Assembly: GCA_945861535.1 (NCBI GenBank)
Contig: CAMAUZ010000053.1
Span: 1-55,064 of the forward strand
Reading direction: 5' to 3'
DNA: 55,064 bases
DNA from: Akkermansia muciniphila
GTDB lineage: Bacteria; Verrucomicrobiota; Verrucomicrobiia; Limisphaerales; BJHT01
Below the pieces are notes generated by a model. The model was not told the origin of the DNA. It did not search any database and saw nothing but the letters and a program-made list of their open reading frames with translations. The position numbers were made by a program, and so were the translations under genes. Positions 1 to 7,864 of this stretch are shown in pieces. Each line of letters opens with the position of its first letter. Within the stretch, counting starts at the first letter, position 1.

Positions 1-325
1 TCCAGCCCGCCCGGCTGGTGGCCTGACGCCACCCCGCCCCCGCCGAACAAGCCACTCCGCCAGGAGCGATGCGCCTAAAAACGGAGAATTTGGGTGATTT
101 ATCCGTCGCCGGAGGAAAAATCCGTCGCGCACCGCCTGCGCACCCCCTCCGCGTCGCGCCCCGTTTCCAAAAACGCGCGTTTTCGGCCAGACACTAATTA
201 CAAAAAATCAGCGCTGCCATGACGGGTACACAATCAGGAGCGGAGTAGTGGTACAGCACGGGTCGGCGTCGGGGCAAGGACGAATCCGTGCCGGAACGGG
301 ATCTTGAACATCCGGCGACCCGCGT
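1..325. other. Noncoding DNA at left edge
   Basis: I see no convincing gene here. It lies downstream of the receiver-kinase gene that ends at 326. The stretch holds a small perfect palindrome, AAAACGCGCGTTTT at 170-183, and a moderately AT-richer patch around 185-215. No tRNA or rRNA signature was recognised, and no neighbour is visible to the left to assign a promoter to. Confidence 0.5.
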
Positions 326-2398
326 TCAGGACGCAGACTGGGACACTTCGACCGATTCGGACCAAGACTGCTCAGCCTGGCCGACGGGTTCGGCGTCGAG
401 CGGGAGCGAGATGCGGATGGTGCCGGACGTGCCCTCGCGCGAGGCGCAGATTTCGAGTTTGCCGGAATGGGACTCGATGATCTTGCGGGTGACGGTGAGG
501 CCGAGGCCGACGCCGACGTTGCGCTGGGAATAGAACGGATCGGCGGCCTTGCGCGCGACTTCCGGCGAGATGCCCTCGCCGGCGTCGGTCAGTTCGAGGC
601 GGACCCACGGGGCGCCTTCGGCATCGACTTCGGTGCGTTGGAGGATGCGGATTTCCGGGGCGTGGGGACGGGCTTGGCAGGCGTTGAGGATGACCTCGGA
701 GAGGGCGTGGCGGAGGCCGAGATGGTTGCCCAGCACGGTGAGATTTTTGCGGTCGGTCTGGTAGCTGAATTTGGCCTTGGCGGCGGACAGGTGGCCCTGG
801 GCGTCTTGAAAGGCTTCGGTGATCAGGCTCTGCAATGGGATCTTGTCCCGCCGGTCGAGTTCGTCGCCAGCGAGGAAGAGCATCTGGCGGGAAAGACGGG
901 TGATGCGTTTGACGCCGTCACCCATCGCGCTGCTGAATTCCCCAATGAATTCGGGGTCGTGGGCGCGCTCGGCGAGCAGTTGCTGGTAGGTCGAGATGGG
1001 CACGACGGCATTGCCGATTTCGTGGGCGAGGCTTTCGGCCATGCGCTTGACGAGCCGAAGGTTGGAGGTCTCGAGTTCGAGAACCTGCGAGCGCTCGACC
1101 TGGCTGAAATCTTCGATGAGCAGGAGCGCGGCGTTCGGGGTGGCGGATTTCTGCCGCTTGAAGAGCGAGATGCTGATTTGCAAAACCAGTTCGGGATTTT
1201 CCGGCCGACGAAAGCGGAACAGCGGGGCGTTGGTCCCGGTGTTGAAGGTTTCAAACACCCGGCTGCCGATGAGCGAGGGCAGGTCGGTGAATTCCAGCGG
1301 ACGAGCCTGATCGGCGGGTGGCGGGAAGAACTGCCGGGCGGCGGGATTGGCCTGGAGGATGGCCAGGTCGCGGCTGACGACGACGCAGCCGCAGGAAAGC
1401 TGCGAGAGCACGTCCGACATCATCTGGTGATTGCCCAGGAGCTGGTCGTGCAACCAACTGTTGCGGATGGCGAGGCCCACTTCTTCGAGGAGATGAAAGA
1501 CGAGCGCGAGCTCTTCGTTGGTGAAGGGTTCGCCGGTGATGCGGCCATCGAACACGGCGACGCCGACCATGGATTCGCGGTCGAGAATGGGGAAGGCGAC
1601 CTGGGTGCCGAGCAGTTCGAATTCCTTGAGGATTTCGCGATCGACGCGGGCCTCGTCGCTGCTGCTTTTGAGAATGCGGCCGTGCCGGTAGAGGTAGCCG
1701 CCGATGCCGGCCTTGAGGGACAATTCGAAATAATCCATCAGGCTCGGGGTCAGGCCGATGGCGCAGGCGGCCCGCAACTGGCGGTCGTCCGGCGCGATGC
1801 CGACATTGGGCAACGTGGAAGGCGGGCGGCGGAGAAAGATGCCGGCGCGGTTGACGCCGAGAATCTCGCGCAGGAGCAGGAGGAATTCCTTGAGCAGCGA
1901 TTCAGAGCAGAGGCTGTGGGTGAGAATGCTGGAGAAATTGCGCAGCACCTCGAGGGTACGCGCCGGGGCCATGGCGGGGCTGGCGGCGCGGAGTTCCTCG
2001 ACGGCGCGCGGGGCGGCGGCGGGGAGTTGCTGAGCGGCGGGCTGCTGCCACAGGCGGGTCAGCAGGATGTTGAGAATCTTTCCGCGGATCGGTTTGGCAA
2101 GGACATGGCGGACGCCGAGCAGGAAGGCTTCCTCTTCCCATTCCCATTTGGCGTTGGCGCTATACACGAAGATCGGCAGCTCGGGCGCAAGGGCGCGGAG
2201 TTGCTCGAGGGTGCGGATGGGCTGGATGTCGGTCAGTTCGAAATCGAGGATGCAGGCGTCGATGGTGCCTTGACGCAGCAGGGTTTCGACCTCCCACAGC
2301 TCGCTCTTGGCGATGACACGGTAGTCCGCCGGATCCAGCACGGCGCGAACCGCGGCGGCGGGACCGGACAACTTGGAGAGGATCAGAAGATTCTTCAT
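326..2398 (-). CDS. Hybrid receiver-GAF-histidine kinase
   Basis: A 690-residue cytoplasmic signalling protein. The N-terminal receiver-like domain (about 1-115) keeps the phospho-acceptor Asp52 and Lys102, with Ser80 at the usual Thr/Ser position. A linker leads to a GAF-like sensor domain (about 145-315), then a PAS-like segment (about 325-435). The kinase core has an H-box with the phosphorylated His at about 459 (AHEIGN), an N-box (NACQARP), a G1 box (DAGEGIS) and a G2 box (GVGLGLTV). The ATG at 2398 overlaps the TGA of the upstream kinase as ATGA, which fixes the start; the open frame runs 88 codons further upstream without coding character. No DNA-binding output domain is present. It is the last gene of a four-gene unit and probably receives phosphate from, or signals with, the membrane kinase just upstream (inference). 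Confidence 0.85.
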   Translation of the reverse strand: MKNLLILSKLSGPAAAVRAVLDPADYRVIAKSELWEVETLLRQGTIDACILDFELTDIQPIRTLEQLRALAPELPIFVYSANAKWEWEEEAFLLGVRHVLAKPIRGKILNILLTRLWQQPAAQQLPAAAPRAVEELRAASPAMAPARTLEVLRNFSSILTHSLCSESLLKEFLLLLREILGVNRAGIFLRRPPSTLPNVGIAPDDRQLRAACAIGLTPSLMDYFELSLKAGIGGYLYRHGRILKSSSDEARVDREILKEFELLGTQVAFPILDRESMVGVAVFDGRITGEPFTNEELALVFHLLEEVGLAIRNSWLHDQLLGNHQMMSDVLSQLSCGCVVVSRDLAILQANPAARQFFPPPADQARPLEFTDLPSLIGSRVFETFNTGTNAPLFRFRRPENPELVLQISISLFKRQKSATPNAALLLIEDFSQVERSQVLELETSNLRLVKRMAESLAHEIGNAVVPISTYQQLLAERAHDPEFIGEFSSAMGDGVKRITRLSRQMLFLAGDELDRRDKIPLQSLITEAFQDAQGHLSAAKAKFSYQTDRKNLTVLGNHLGLRHALSEVILNACQARPHAPEIRILQRTEVDAEGAPWVRLELTDAGEGISPEVARKAADPFYSQRNVGVGLGLTVTRKIIESHSGKLEICASREGTSGTIRISLPLDAEPVGQAEQSWSESVEVSQSAS

Positions 2399-4551
2399 GC
2401 TGTTTTGGCCAGCACCGGAATGTCCTGACGGACTTGGCGGCTGGGCAAATCGACTTGGATGGTTGTACCCACTTTCTCCTCGCTGGCAATAGTGATGTTG
2501 CCGCCGTGGAGATGGACAACCTGGCGGCAGATGGCCAGTCCGAGTCCGAAGCCGCGGTCCTGGTCGCCGTGGTCCTTGGTGGTGAAGTAGGGGTCGAGGA
2601 CGCGCTGGAGATTTTTTTTGCTGATGCCGATGCCGTTGTCCACGACGCGCAGGCGCAGCCATTCGAGGCCGCTCTCGTGCTTGCTGAGGCGGGTGAGCAG
2701 CAGGGCCACGCGGCTGTGCGGCGGCGAGGCGTCGATGGCGTTGGCCAGGAGGTTGCCGATCAGGCGCTGGATCAGCACTTCATCCATTTCGATGAGCACC
2801 TCGGGCGGGGCGTCCAGCGTGACGGTGACGTTCTTTTTCTGGAGACGGGCGGCGGCAAATTCGATGGCCTTGGGCAGCGCGAGGTCCAGGCGCCCGAGTT
2901 GGAATTCCGGCGCGTTATTTTCCGAAAAAAACAGCGCCTCCTTGATGTAGGCCTGCATGGTGCCGACGTTGCGCAGCGCCACCGGCAGCAGTTGGCCCAA
3001 GGATTCGGGATCCGTGAGACCTTCGCGGCCGAGTTGCAGCAGGGTGGAGACGGGCGTCAGGAGATTGTTCAAATCGTGGGCCATGCCGCGGGACATGCGG
3101 CCGAGCAGCTCGAGTTCCTCGGCGACGAGCAGCTTATTTTTGAGCCGGATTTGGTTGATGATGAGGCCGAGATTTTTGGTGAGCAGGAGCAACAGGTGCA
3201 GGTCCAGCGGGGTGTAGGGCTCGTCGTTGTTTTTTTTGCCCAGCAGGAGAATGCCGAAGGGCTGCTGGTTGAAGATCATCGGGAAGCAGAACTCGGCGGC
3301 GAACGGCTGCAGTTCGCGCCGCGCCTGGCGCTCAGCCTCGGGTTCGCCGGGATCGGCGAAGGCTTCATTGAGGGCGAAATAATCCGCCCGGCGCTGCCGG
3401 AACAGCTCAAAGATGCCGAGGGCGCGGGGGAGCTCCCCGAGCCGCGCCGCGCTCAGTTCCGGGCGCGACACAAACAACGAAGCCGCCCGCGTGGCCTCGT
3501 CGAGGAGGATGATCTGGTAGCTGCGGGCGCGCACGGTGTGGCTGAACAAATCGTCGAGATCCTCCAGCAGTTGTTTGTGGTCCGAGTACCACGGCACCGA
3601 CTCGATAAAGGTCTGCACCTTGTCGTGATAGTCGAAGCGGCCGCCGAGCATGCGCCGCTCCAGCGCGTCGGACCCGGTGCCGAGCAGGAGCGGGAAAAAG
3701 TTCACGGCGGCCACGGCGCTCCCGAGGAACACCAGCAGCGCCACCCCGACGGCGAACCGGCTGATCTCGGCGGGAAACAGGGAGCGCGCGAGAAACAGCA
3801 GCGAACAGGCGACGATCATCAGCATCGACAGCCGCAGCACGCGGCCGGCCACGCGGCCCAGCGCAAACTGAATGTCCAGCAGTTGGTGGAGCAGCGCGCT
3901 GTAGGCGACGATGAAGCCGTAGAAAATCGCCGCCAGACTGCCGAGCGGATAGATCTGCCAGCCAGTGAACGGATAGCGGTAGATGCCGAGGATGGGCAGG
4001 AGGTCGTTGTTGCCGAAAAAAATCAGGATGCCCTGCGCCCAGATCAGCGACTTGACGCGCGCGCGGTTCAGCGGCGAGAGGGACGAGAGCCGACCGAGCA
4101 GCATGAGCATCGAGCCGATGGTTTCGACCGCGTACAACACCGTGAAGACCCAGAACGGCGGCGCGCCCTGCGAGTAGAAGGCGTAGCCCGTCCAGTGGAC
4201 GCCGCGGACGAAGACCCCGGCCACGTCGGCGAGGGCGAGCAGCCCGTGTAATCCGTAGAGGTAGGCCAGCCATTTCGGGCGCGGCACGCGCGCGGTCAGC
4301 AGGCTCAGATGCAGCAGGCTGACCGGGAGAAAAATCACGCCGACCTGGAGAAACTTCGCCCAGAACAGCGCGTCCGCCGGATTCTGCACCCGGAACATGA
4401 AGCCCGTCCCGACGTTCCACACGGTGAGCGACAGGCCCCAGAGCAGGTACACCCGGTGCAGCGTCGAACGCGTGTCCCGGCTGAAAACGAACACCGCCAG
4501 CGCGAAATTAACCAGCGCCGCCGCCAGCGGGATGAGTTCCGAGAAGCGCAT
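2395..4551 (-). CDS. Seven-helix membrane sensor histidine kinase
   Basis: A 718-residue kinase. Residues 1-290 contain about seven to nine hydrophobic helices resembling the 7TM N-terminal sensor of bacterial kinases. A GAF-like cytoplasmic domain (about 310-470) follows, then a dimerisation H-box with His at about 492 (MAHDLNNLLTP) and an HATPase domain with NAIDASP, DNGIGIS and GFGLGLAI. The ATG at 4551 shares its A with the TGA of the ketosynthase gene (TGATG), which supports this start over the in-frame TTG one codon earlier. The layout recalls PrsK-type kinases of exosortase systems, but no exosortase or NtrC-type regulator is nearby, so that name is not used. Its position directly after two lipid-type enzymes suggests that it senses a membrane or lipid cue (inference). 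Confidence 0.88.
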   Translation of the reverse strand: MRFSELIPLAAALVNFALAVFVFSRDTRSTLHRVYLLWGLSLTVWNVGTGFMFRVQNPADALFWAKFLQVGVIFLPVSLLHLSLLTARVPRPKWLAYLYGLHGLLALADVAGVFVRGVHWTGYAFYSQGAPPFWVFTVLYAVETIGSMLMLLGRLSSLSPLNRARVKSLIWAQGILIFFGNNDLLPILGIYRYPFTGWQIYPLGSLAAIFYGFIVAYSALLHQLLDIQFALGRVAGRVLRLSMLMIVACSLLFLARSLFPAEISRFAVGVALLVFLGSAVAAVNFFPLLLGTGSDALERRMLGGRFDYHDKVQTFIESVPWYSDHKQLLEDLDDLFSHTVRARSYQIILLDEATRAASLFVSRPELSAARLGELPRALGIFELFRQRRADYFALNEAFADPGEPEAERQARRELQPFAAEFCFPMIFNQQPFGILLLGKKNNDEPYTPLDLHLLLLLTKNLGLIINQIRLKNKLLVAEELELLGRMSRGMAHDLNNLLTPVSTLLQLGREGLTDPESLGQLLPVALRNVGTMQAYIKEALFFSENNAPEFQLGRLDLALPKAIEFAAARLQKKNVTVTLDAPPEVLIEMDEVLIQRLIGNLLANAIDASPPHSRVALLLTRLSKHESGLEWLRLRVVDNGIGISKKNLQRVLDPYFTTKDHGDQDRGFGLGLAICRQVVHLHGGNITIASEEKVGTTIQVDLPSRQVRQDIPVLAKTA

Positions 4552-5810
4552 CAATACGCCTGATACTCGCGGAGAATCAGGCAGGAGTTTTTCCCGCCGA
4601 ATCCGACGTTCAGGTTCATCGCCACCCGCGTCGGATACGCTCGCGGCTGGTTCGGGACGTAATCCAGATCACACCCGTCCGCGGGTTCCTGAAAGTTGAT
4701 CGTGGGCGGGATGACTTGGTGCTTGATGGCCAGCGCGCAGATCACGGTCTCGATGGCTCCCGCCGCCGCCAGCATGTGACCGGTGACGGGCTTGGTCCCG
4801 CTGATGGCCACCCGCCGCGCGTGCGGGCCGAACAGCTTTTTAATGGCGAGTGATTCCACCTGGTCATTCGTGTCGGTGGCCGTGCCGTGTGCGTTGATGT
4901 AGGAAATTTCCGAGGCGTGCAGGCGTGCTTGGCGCAGTGCTTTTTCCATCGCGCGATACATGCCCACGCCCTCGGGATGCGGCGCCACCGAATCGTAGGC
5001 CTCGCAACTCCGCCCGTGCCCCAGCAACTCGGCGTAAATCGGCGCGCCGCGGTCCAGCGCGTGAGATAACTCCTCGAGCACGACAAATCCCGCGCCTTCG
5101 CCCAGGAGAAAGCCATCGCGCGACCGTTCAAACGGCCGCATCGAATGCTGCGGATCGTCGTTGCGCTTGGTCATCACCTTCATCTGGCAAAAGGCCGCCC
5201 AGAGCGGTGCCAGCAGCGGCGCTTCCGAACCGCCGGCGACCATCACATCCACCTCGTCCCGTTGAATCAGGCTCGCCGCGTAGCCCATGATGTCGTTGCC
5301 CGACGCGCTGCCCGAGCTGTAGGTGACCGCCAGGCCCTTGCAGCCCAGTTCGAGCGCAACCTCGCCGCTGCCCCCGCCGCAGTAGGCGTTGATCAACGTG
5401 AACGGACTCATCCCCCGGTAGCCCCTTTTTTCGTAGGCCGTCTGCCCTTTGAAGGAGCTTTCCATGCCGCCCACCGAGCTGGCCTCGACCACGCCGACGC
5501 GGTCCGCATCGAGCTTGGCGAAGTCCAGCCCCGCGTCCTTCGCGGCCTGCACCGCGGCGGCGATGCCGTACTGGATCGACCGCTCGAAGCGCCGCGCCAG
5601 TTTCGGGTCGCCGTATTTGCTGAAATCAAAATCCGCAATCTCCGCCGCGATTTCGTTGGGCAGACCGGCAGTCTCGAAACGCGTCACCCGCCGCGCGCCA
5701 CTTTGACCGCCGCAGATGTTTCTCCAAAACGTGGGCACGTCCGTGCCGCACGCGGAAATCACGCCCAAACCGGTGATCACCACCCGCCGCTGGTCAGGAT
5801 CAAAGCTCAT
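4551..5810 (-). CDS. FabF-like beta-ketoacyl synthase, Cys-to-Ser
   Basis: A 419-residue thiolase-fold condensing enzyme of the FabF/KS type, normal in length. The general-base and oxyanion residues are intact: His308 (INAHGTATDTND), Lys340 and His345 (TKPVTGHMLAAAG), plus the C-terminal GFGGKN loop. They sit exactly five residues beyond E. coli FabF H303, K335 and H340. The nucleophile position, equivalent to Cys163, is Ser168 (SSGSASGND) encoded by AGC at 5309-5307. It may therefore act as a decarboxylase, a chain-length-factor-like partner, or a transferase with altered chemistry rather than a standard elongating synthase (inference). The ATG at 5810 overlaps the upstream TGA as ATGA; the longer frame upstream belongs to the neighbouring gene. 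No acyl-carrier protein lies in the window. Confidence 0.9.
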   Translation of the reverse strand: MSFDPDQRRVVITGLGVISACGTDVPTFWRNICGGQSGARRVTRFETAGLPNEIAAEIADFDFSKYGDPKLARRFERSIQYGIAAAVQAAKDAGLDFAKLDADRVGVVEASSVGGMESSFKGQTAYEKRGYRGMSPFTLINAYCGGGSGEVALELGCKGLAVTYSSGSASGNDIMGYAASLIQRDEVDVMVAGGSEAPLLAPLWAAFCQMKVMTKRNDDPQHSMRPFERSRDGFLLGEGAGFVVLEELSHALDRGAPIYAELLGHGRSCEAYDSVAPHPEGVGMYRAMEKALRQARLHASEISYINAHGTATDTNDQVESLAIKKLFGPHARRVAISGTKPVTGHMLAAAGAIETVICALAIKHQVIPPTINFQEPADGCDLDYVPNQPRAYPTRVAMNLNVGFGGKNSCLILREYQAY

Positions 5811-6391
5811 GATAACTTCGGAATTTTGTAGGGAAACAGTGCCGGCGTGCTGCGCTGATAGGCCTGATAAACCGGGCCGAACTTCGCCACCAGCGCCGCC
5901 TCCTCCAGACGCACGCGCCAGAACAGGGCGGGCACGAAAACCAAACTCACCACCCCCAGCGACCACCACGCCTGCAACATCAGCCCGGCGGACAACAGCT
6001 CGAGCACCATCGAAAAATACGTCGGGTGGCGGACCCAGCGGAACGGGCCTTCGCGCACGAACTCATGCGTCTCGCGGATTTCCACATGCAGGCTCCAGAA
6101 GCGCCCCAGCGCCTGGATCGCCCGCCGTCGCAGCAGGAACGACCCGACCCCGCACCCCACGCCGGCGGCGAACGTCGGACCGCCGAGGCGGCCGTCGGAC
6201 AGCAGATATTCGAGGATGCCGCCGACGATCATCAGCGTGCCGGCGAAGACGAACAGCCGCAGCGTCCACCGCTCGCGCACCGGCCCGGGCACCGTGTCGC
6301 GCCGGGTACCCAGTTCGGCCATGCGGGCCGCGTAGAGGACGAGCACGGCGCCGATTGGAAGCCAGCGTTCGAGTAACATCGAGATGGGCAT
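5807..6391 (-). CDS. Isoprenylcysteine methyltransferase-like membrane enzyme
   Basis: A 194-residue integral membrane protein with four to five hydrophobic helices. Its C-terminal half carries the ICMT/PEMT-type signature: GPFRWVRHPTYFSMVLELL, then an RLEEAALVAKFGPVYQAY stretch. In this family these form the S-adenosylmethionine site and the helical hairpin that methylates prenylcysteine, phospholipid or polyketide-type carboxyl substrates. Bacterial members often sit beside type III polyketide or ketosynthase genes, as here. I chose ATG 6391; a TTG at 6397 and an ATG at 6379 are alternatives, and none has a clear Shine-Dalgarno. It is the first gene of the overlapping four-gene unit, with its TGA at 5807-5809 overlapping the ketosynthase ATG. 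The substrate is unknown. Confidence 0.85.
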   Translation of the reverse strand: MPISMLLERWLPIGAVLVLYAARMAELGTRRDTVPGPVRERWTLRLFVFAGTLMIVGGILEYLLSDGRLGGPTFAAGVGCGVGSFLLRRRAIQALGRFWSLHVEIRETHEFVREGPFRWVRHPTYFSMVLELLSAGLMLQAWWSLGVVSLVFVPALFWRVRLEEAALVAKFGPVYQAYQRSTPALFPYKIPKLS

Positions 6392-6722
6392 TAACAAAAT
6401 CCGGGGCGCGGTTCAATTGGATTACGGGAACGGCCGAGCGCCGCGCGTGTGGGGCAGGCTTCCAGCCTGCCGGTTCGGGCGGCATCCTGCCGCCCGTTCC
6501 GCGCGGCGGACATGCGGAATGGCGGAACCGGGAACACGGGGCAGGGATGCCCCGTGAACCGGCAGGCAAGGATGCCTGCCCCACCCGCGAGGTGCGGGTG
6601 CCCAGTGAGTCGCAGGCGGGCCATCCGCGCACCGGCAGTCGCCCGACATTTCCCTTCCGCATCCGGCTGGCTCCGGTTTAGCTGCCCCCGCCGCCTGCCC
6701 AGCGCCGGACGCGGCCTGAAGC
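6392..6722. other. Divergent intergenic region with palindrome
   Basis: This 331-base gap separates the divergent methyltransferase-like and phosphoesterase genes, so both promoters should lie here. About 40 percent of it is the nested palindrome at 6450-6583. I see no clear -35/-10 pair, operator or RNA gene in the rest. Confidence 0.5.
6450..6583. repeat. Nested palindromic repeat, GGGGCAGGC family, copy 1
   Basis: A 134-bp imperfect palindrome whose ends are TGGGGCAGGC and GCCTGCCCCA. Inside it are separate short hairpins, among them GGCAGGCAAGGATGCCTGCC, GGGGCAGGGATGCCCC and GGGCGGCATCCTGCCGCCC, with GGATG/CATCC in the loops. The element at 40391-40523 is nearly the reverse complement of this one. 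Both copies lie between divergent genes. Confidence 0.9.
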
Positions 6723-7712
6723 GTGACCACCACCCATCGCCTGCTGCTCGTCAGCGACATCCACTACGCCAGCGACGCCGAGAAAGCGCGGCGCGAGTTC
6801 CGCCTGGCGGGCGTGGACAATCCGGCGGCGCGGATGCTCCTGCACGCCTTCCATCACCTCGTCTGGGAGCGTGATCCCTTTGCGCACAATCACTATCTCG
6901 ACGGCTTTCTCGCGCGCGCCGGCAACGCCGACAGCGTGATCGCAAACGGCGATTTTTCGTGCGACTCGGCGTTCGTCGGCGTGAGCGACGCGGCGGCACG
7001 GGAGAGCGCGCTGCTGTGTCTGGGGCGGCTGCGCGCGCAGTGCGGCGGGCAGTTTCGCGCGGTGATCGGCGACCACGAACTGGGCAAGCGCAGCATGGTC
7101 GGCGGTCTCGGCGGGATGCGCTGGGAAAGCTGGCGGCGCACGGTGGCGGACCTCCGAATCGAGCCGGCGTGGCGGCAGGAAATCGGCCGCTACGTATTGA
7201 TCGGCGTGGCGTCCTCGGTGCTCGCGCTCGACCTGTTTGCGGACGACCTGCTGAACGAAGAGCGCGCGGTGTGGGAGGAAGCGCGCGCGCAGCATTGGCG
7301 GGAGGTGCGCGCGATTTTTTCCCGGATCGAATCTTCGCAGCGGGTGCTGCTGTTTTGTCACGACCCGTCAGCCCTGCCGTTTCTCTGGCGCGACGACGTG
7401 GTCCGGGTGCGGCTCGGGCAGATCGAACAGACCATCATCGGGCATCTGCACACGCCGGTGGTGTTGTGGAAAAGCCGGCTGCTGGCGGGGATGCCGCAGA
7501 TCTGTTTTCTCGGTCACACGGTCCGCCGGCTGAGCGGGGCTTTGCATGAAGCGCGGCACTGGCGGGCCTTCCGCGTGCGCCTGTGCCCGGCCCTGGCGGG
7601 GATCGAACTCCTGAAGGACGGAGGCTTTTACGCGGTGGACTTGGACCCGAGCGGCGGCGTCCCGGCACGCTTCACGCTACACCGTACCGGGAGCGGAAAA
7701 GCTCAAAGTTAA
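6723..7712 (+). CDS. Calcineurin-like metallophosphoesterase
   Basis: A 329-residue two-metal phosphoesterase. The ligand blocks appear in the family order: Asp12 and His14 (VSDIHY), Asp77 (NGDFSCDS), Asp117-His118 (GDHE), His213 (FCHDP) and His241/His243 (GHLHTP). The third block reads GDHE where most members have GNHE, so the bridging Asn is an Asp. The long spacing between blocks 2 and 3 and the absence of a signal peptide suggest a cytosolic enzyme of unknown substrate. The start is GTG at 6723, immediately before the first conserved strand. The last codons run into an AGCTCAAAG-type repeat that supplies the TAA. It stands alone, convergent with the next gene. Confidence 0.82.
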   Translation: MTTTHRLLLVSDIHYASDAEKARREFRLAGVDNPAARMLLHAFHHLVWERDPFAHNHYLDGFLARAGNADSVIANGDFSCDSAFVGVSDAAARESALLCLGRLRAQCGGQFRAVIGDHELGKRSMVGGLGGMRWESWRRTVADLRIEPAWRQEIGRYVLIGVASSVLALDLFADDLLNEERAVWEEARAQHWREVRAIFSRIESSQRVLLFCHDPSALPFLWRDDVVRVRLGQIEQTIIGHLHTPVVLWKSRLLAGMPQICFLGHTVRRLSGALHEARHWRAFRVRLCPALAGIELLKDGGFYAVDLDPSGGVPARFTLHRTGSGKAQS

Positions 7713-7733
7713 AAGCTCAAAGCTCAAGGGAAG
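7697..7733 (+). repeat. AGCTCAAAG 3'-end repeat, arm 1
   Basis: The phosphoesterase stop codon (7710-7712) lies inside this repeat. Bases 7712-7733 are perfectly complementary to 7782-7803, giving a 22-bp inverted repeat with a 48-base loop. The sense orientation relative to the gene matches the other 3'-end copies. Confidence 0.92.
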
Positions 7734-7781
7734 GGAAGATCCAAGAACCAAGTTCCAAGCGGTGCCCCTTGGCCCTTGCAG

Positions 7782-7826
7782 CTTCCCTTGAGCTTTGAGC
7801 TTTGAGCTTTAGCCTTTGAGCTTTCC
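7782..7826 (-). repeat. AGCTCAAAG 3'-end repeat, arm 2
   Basis: The inverted partner of 7697-7733. Read on the minus strand it lies 38 bases downstream of the coiled-coil gene's stop, in the sense orientation for that gene. The two convergent genes therefore each have one arm after their stop. Confidence 0.92.
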
Positions 7827-7864
7827 CGCCCCGTCTCGGTCCCGCGAACTCGCGGCCCTCCCGC

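Noticed and set aside
467-2428. Long plus-strand open frame (653 codons) opposite the receiver-kinase gene
   Set aside because: It is antisense to a gene with clear domains and is rich in Gly/Glu/Ala in the way GC-rich shadow frames are; no signal or family is seen.
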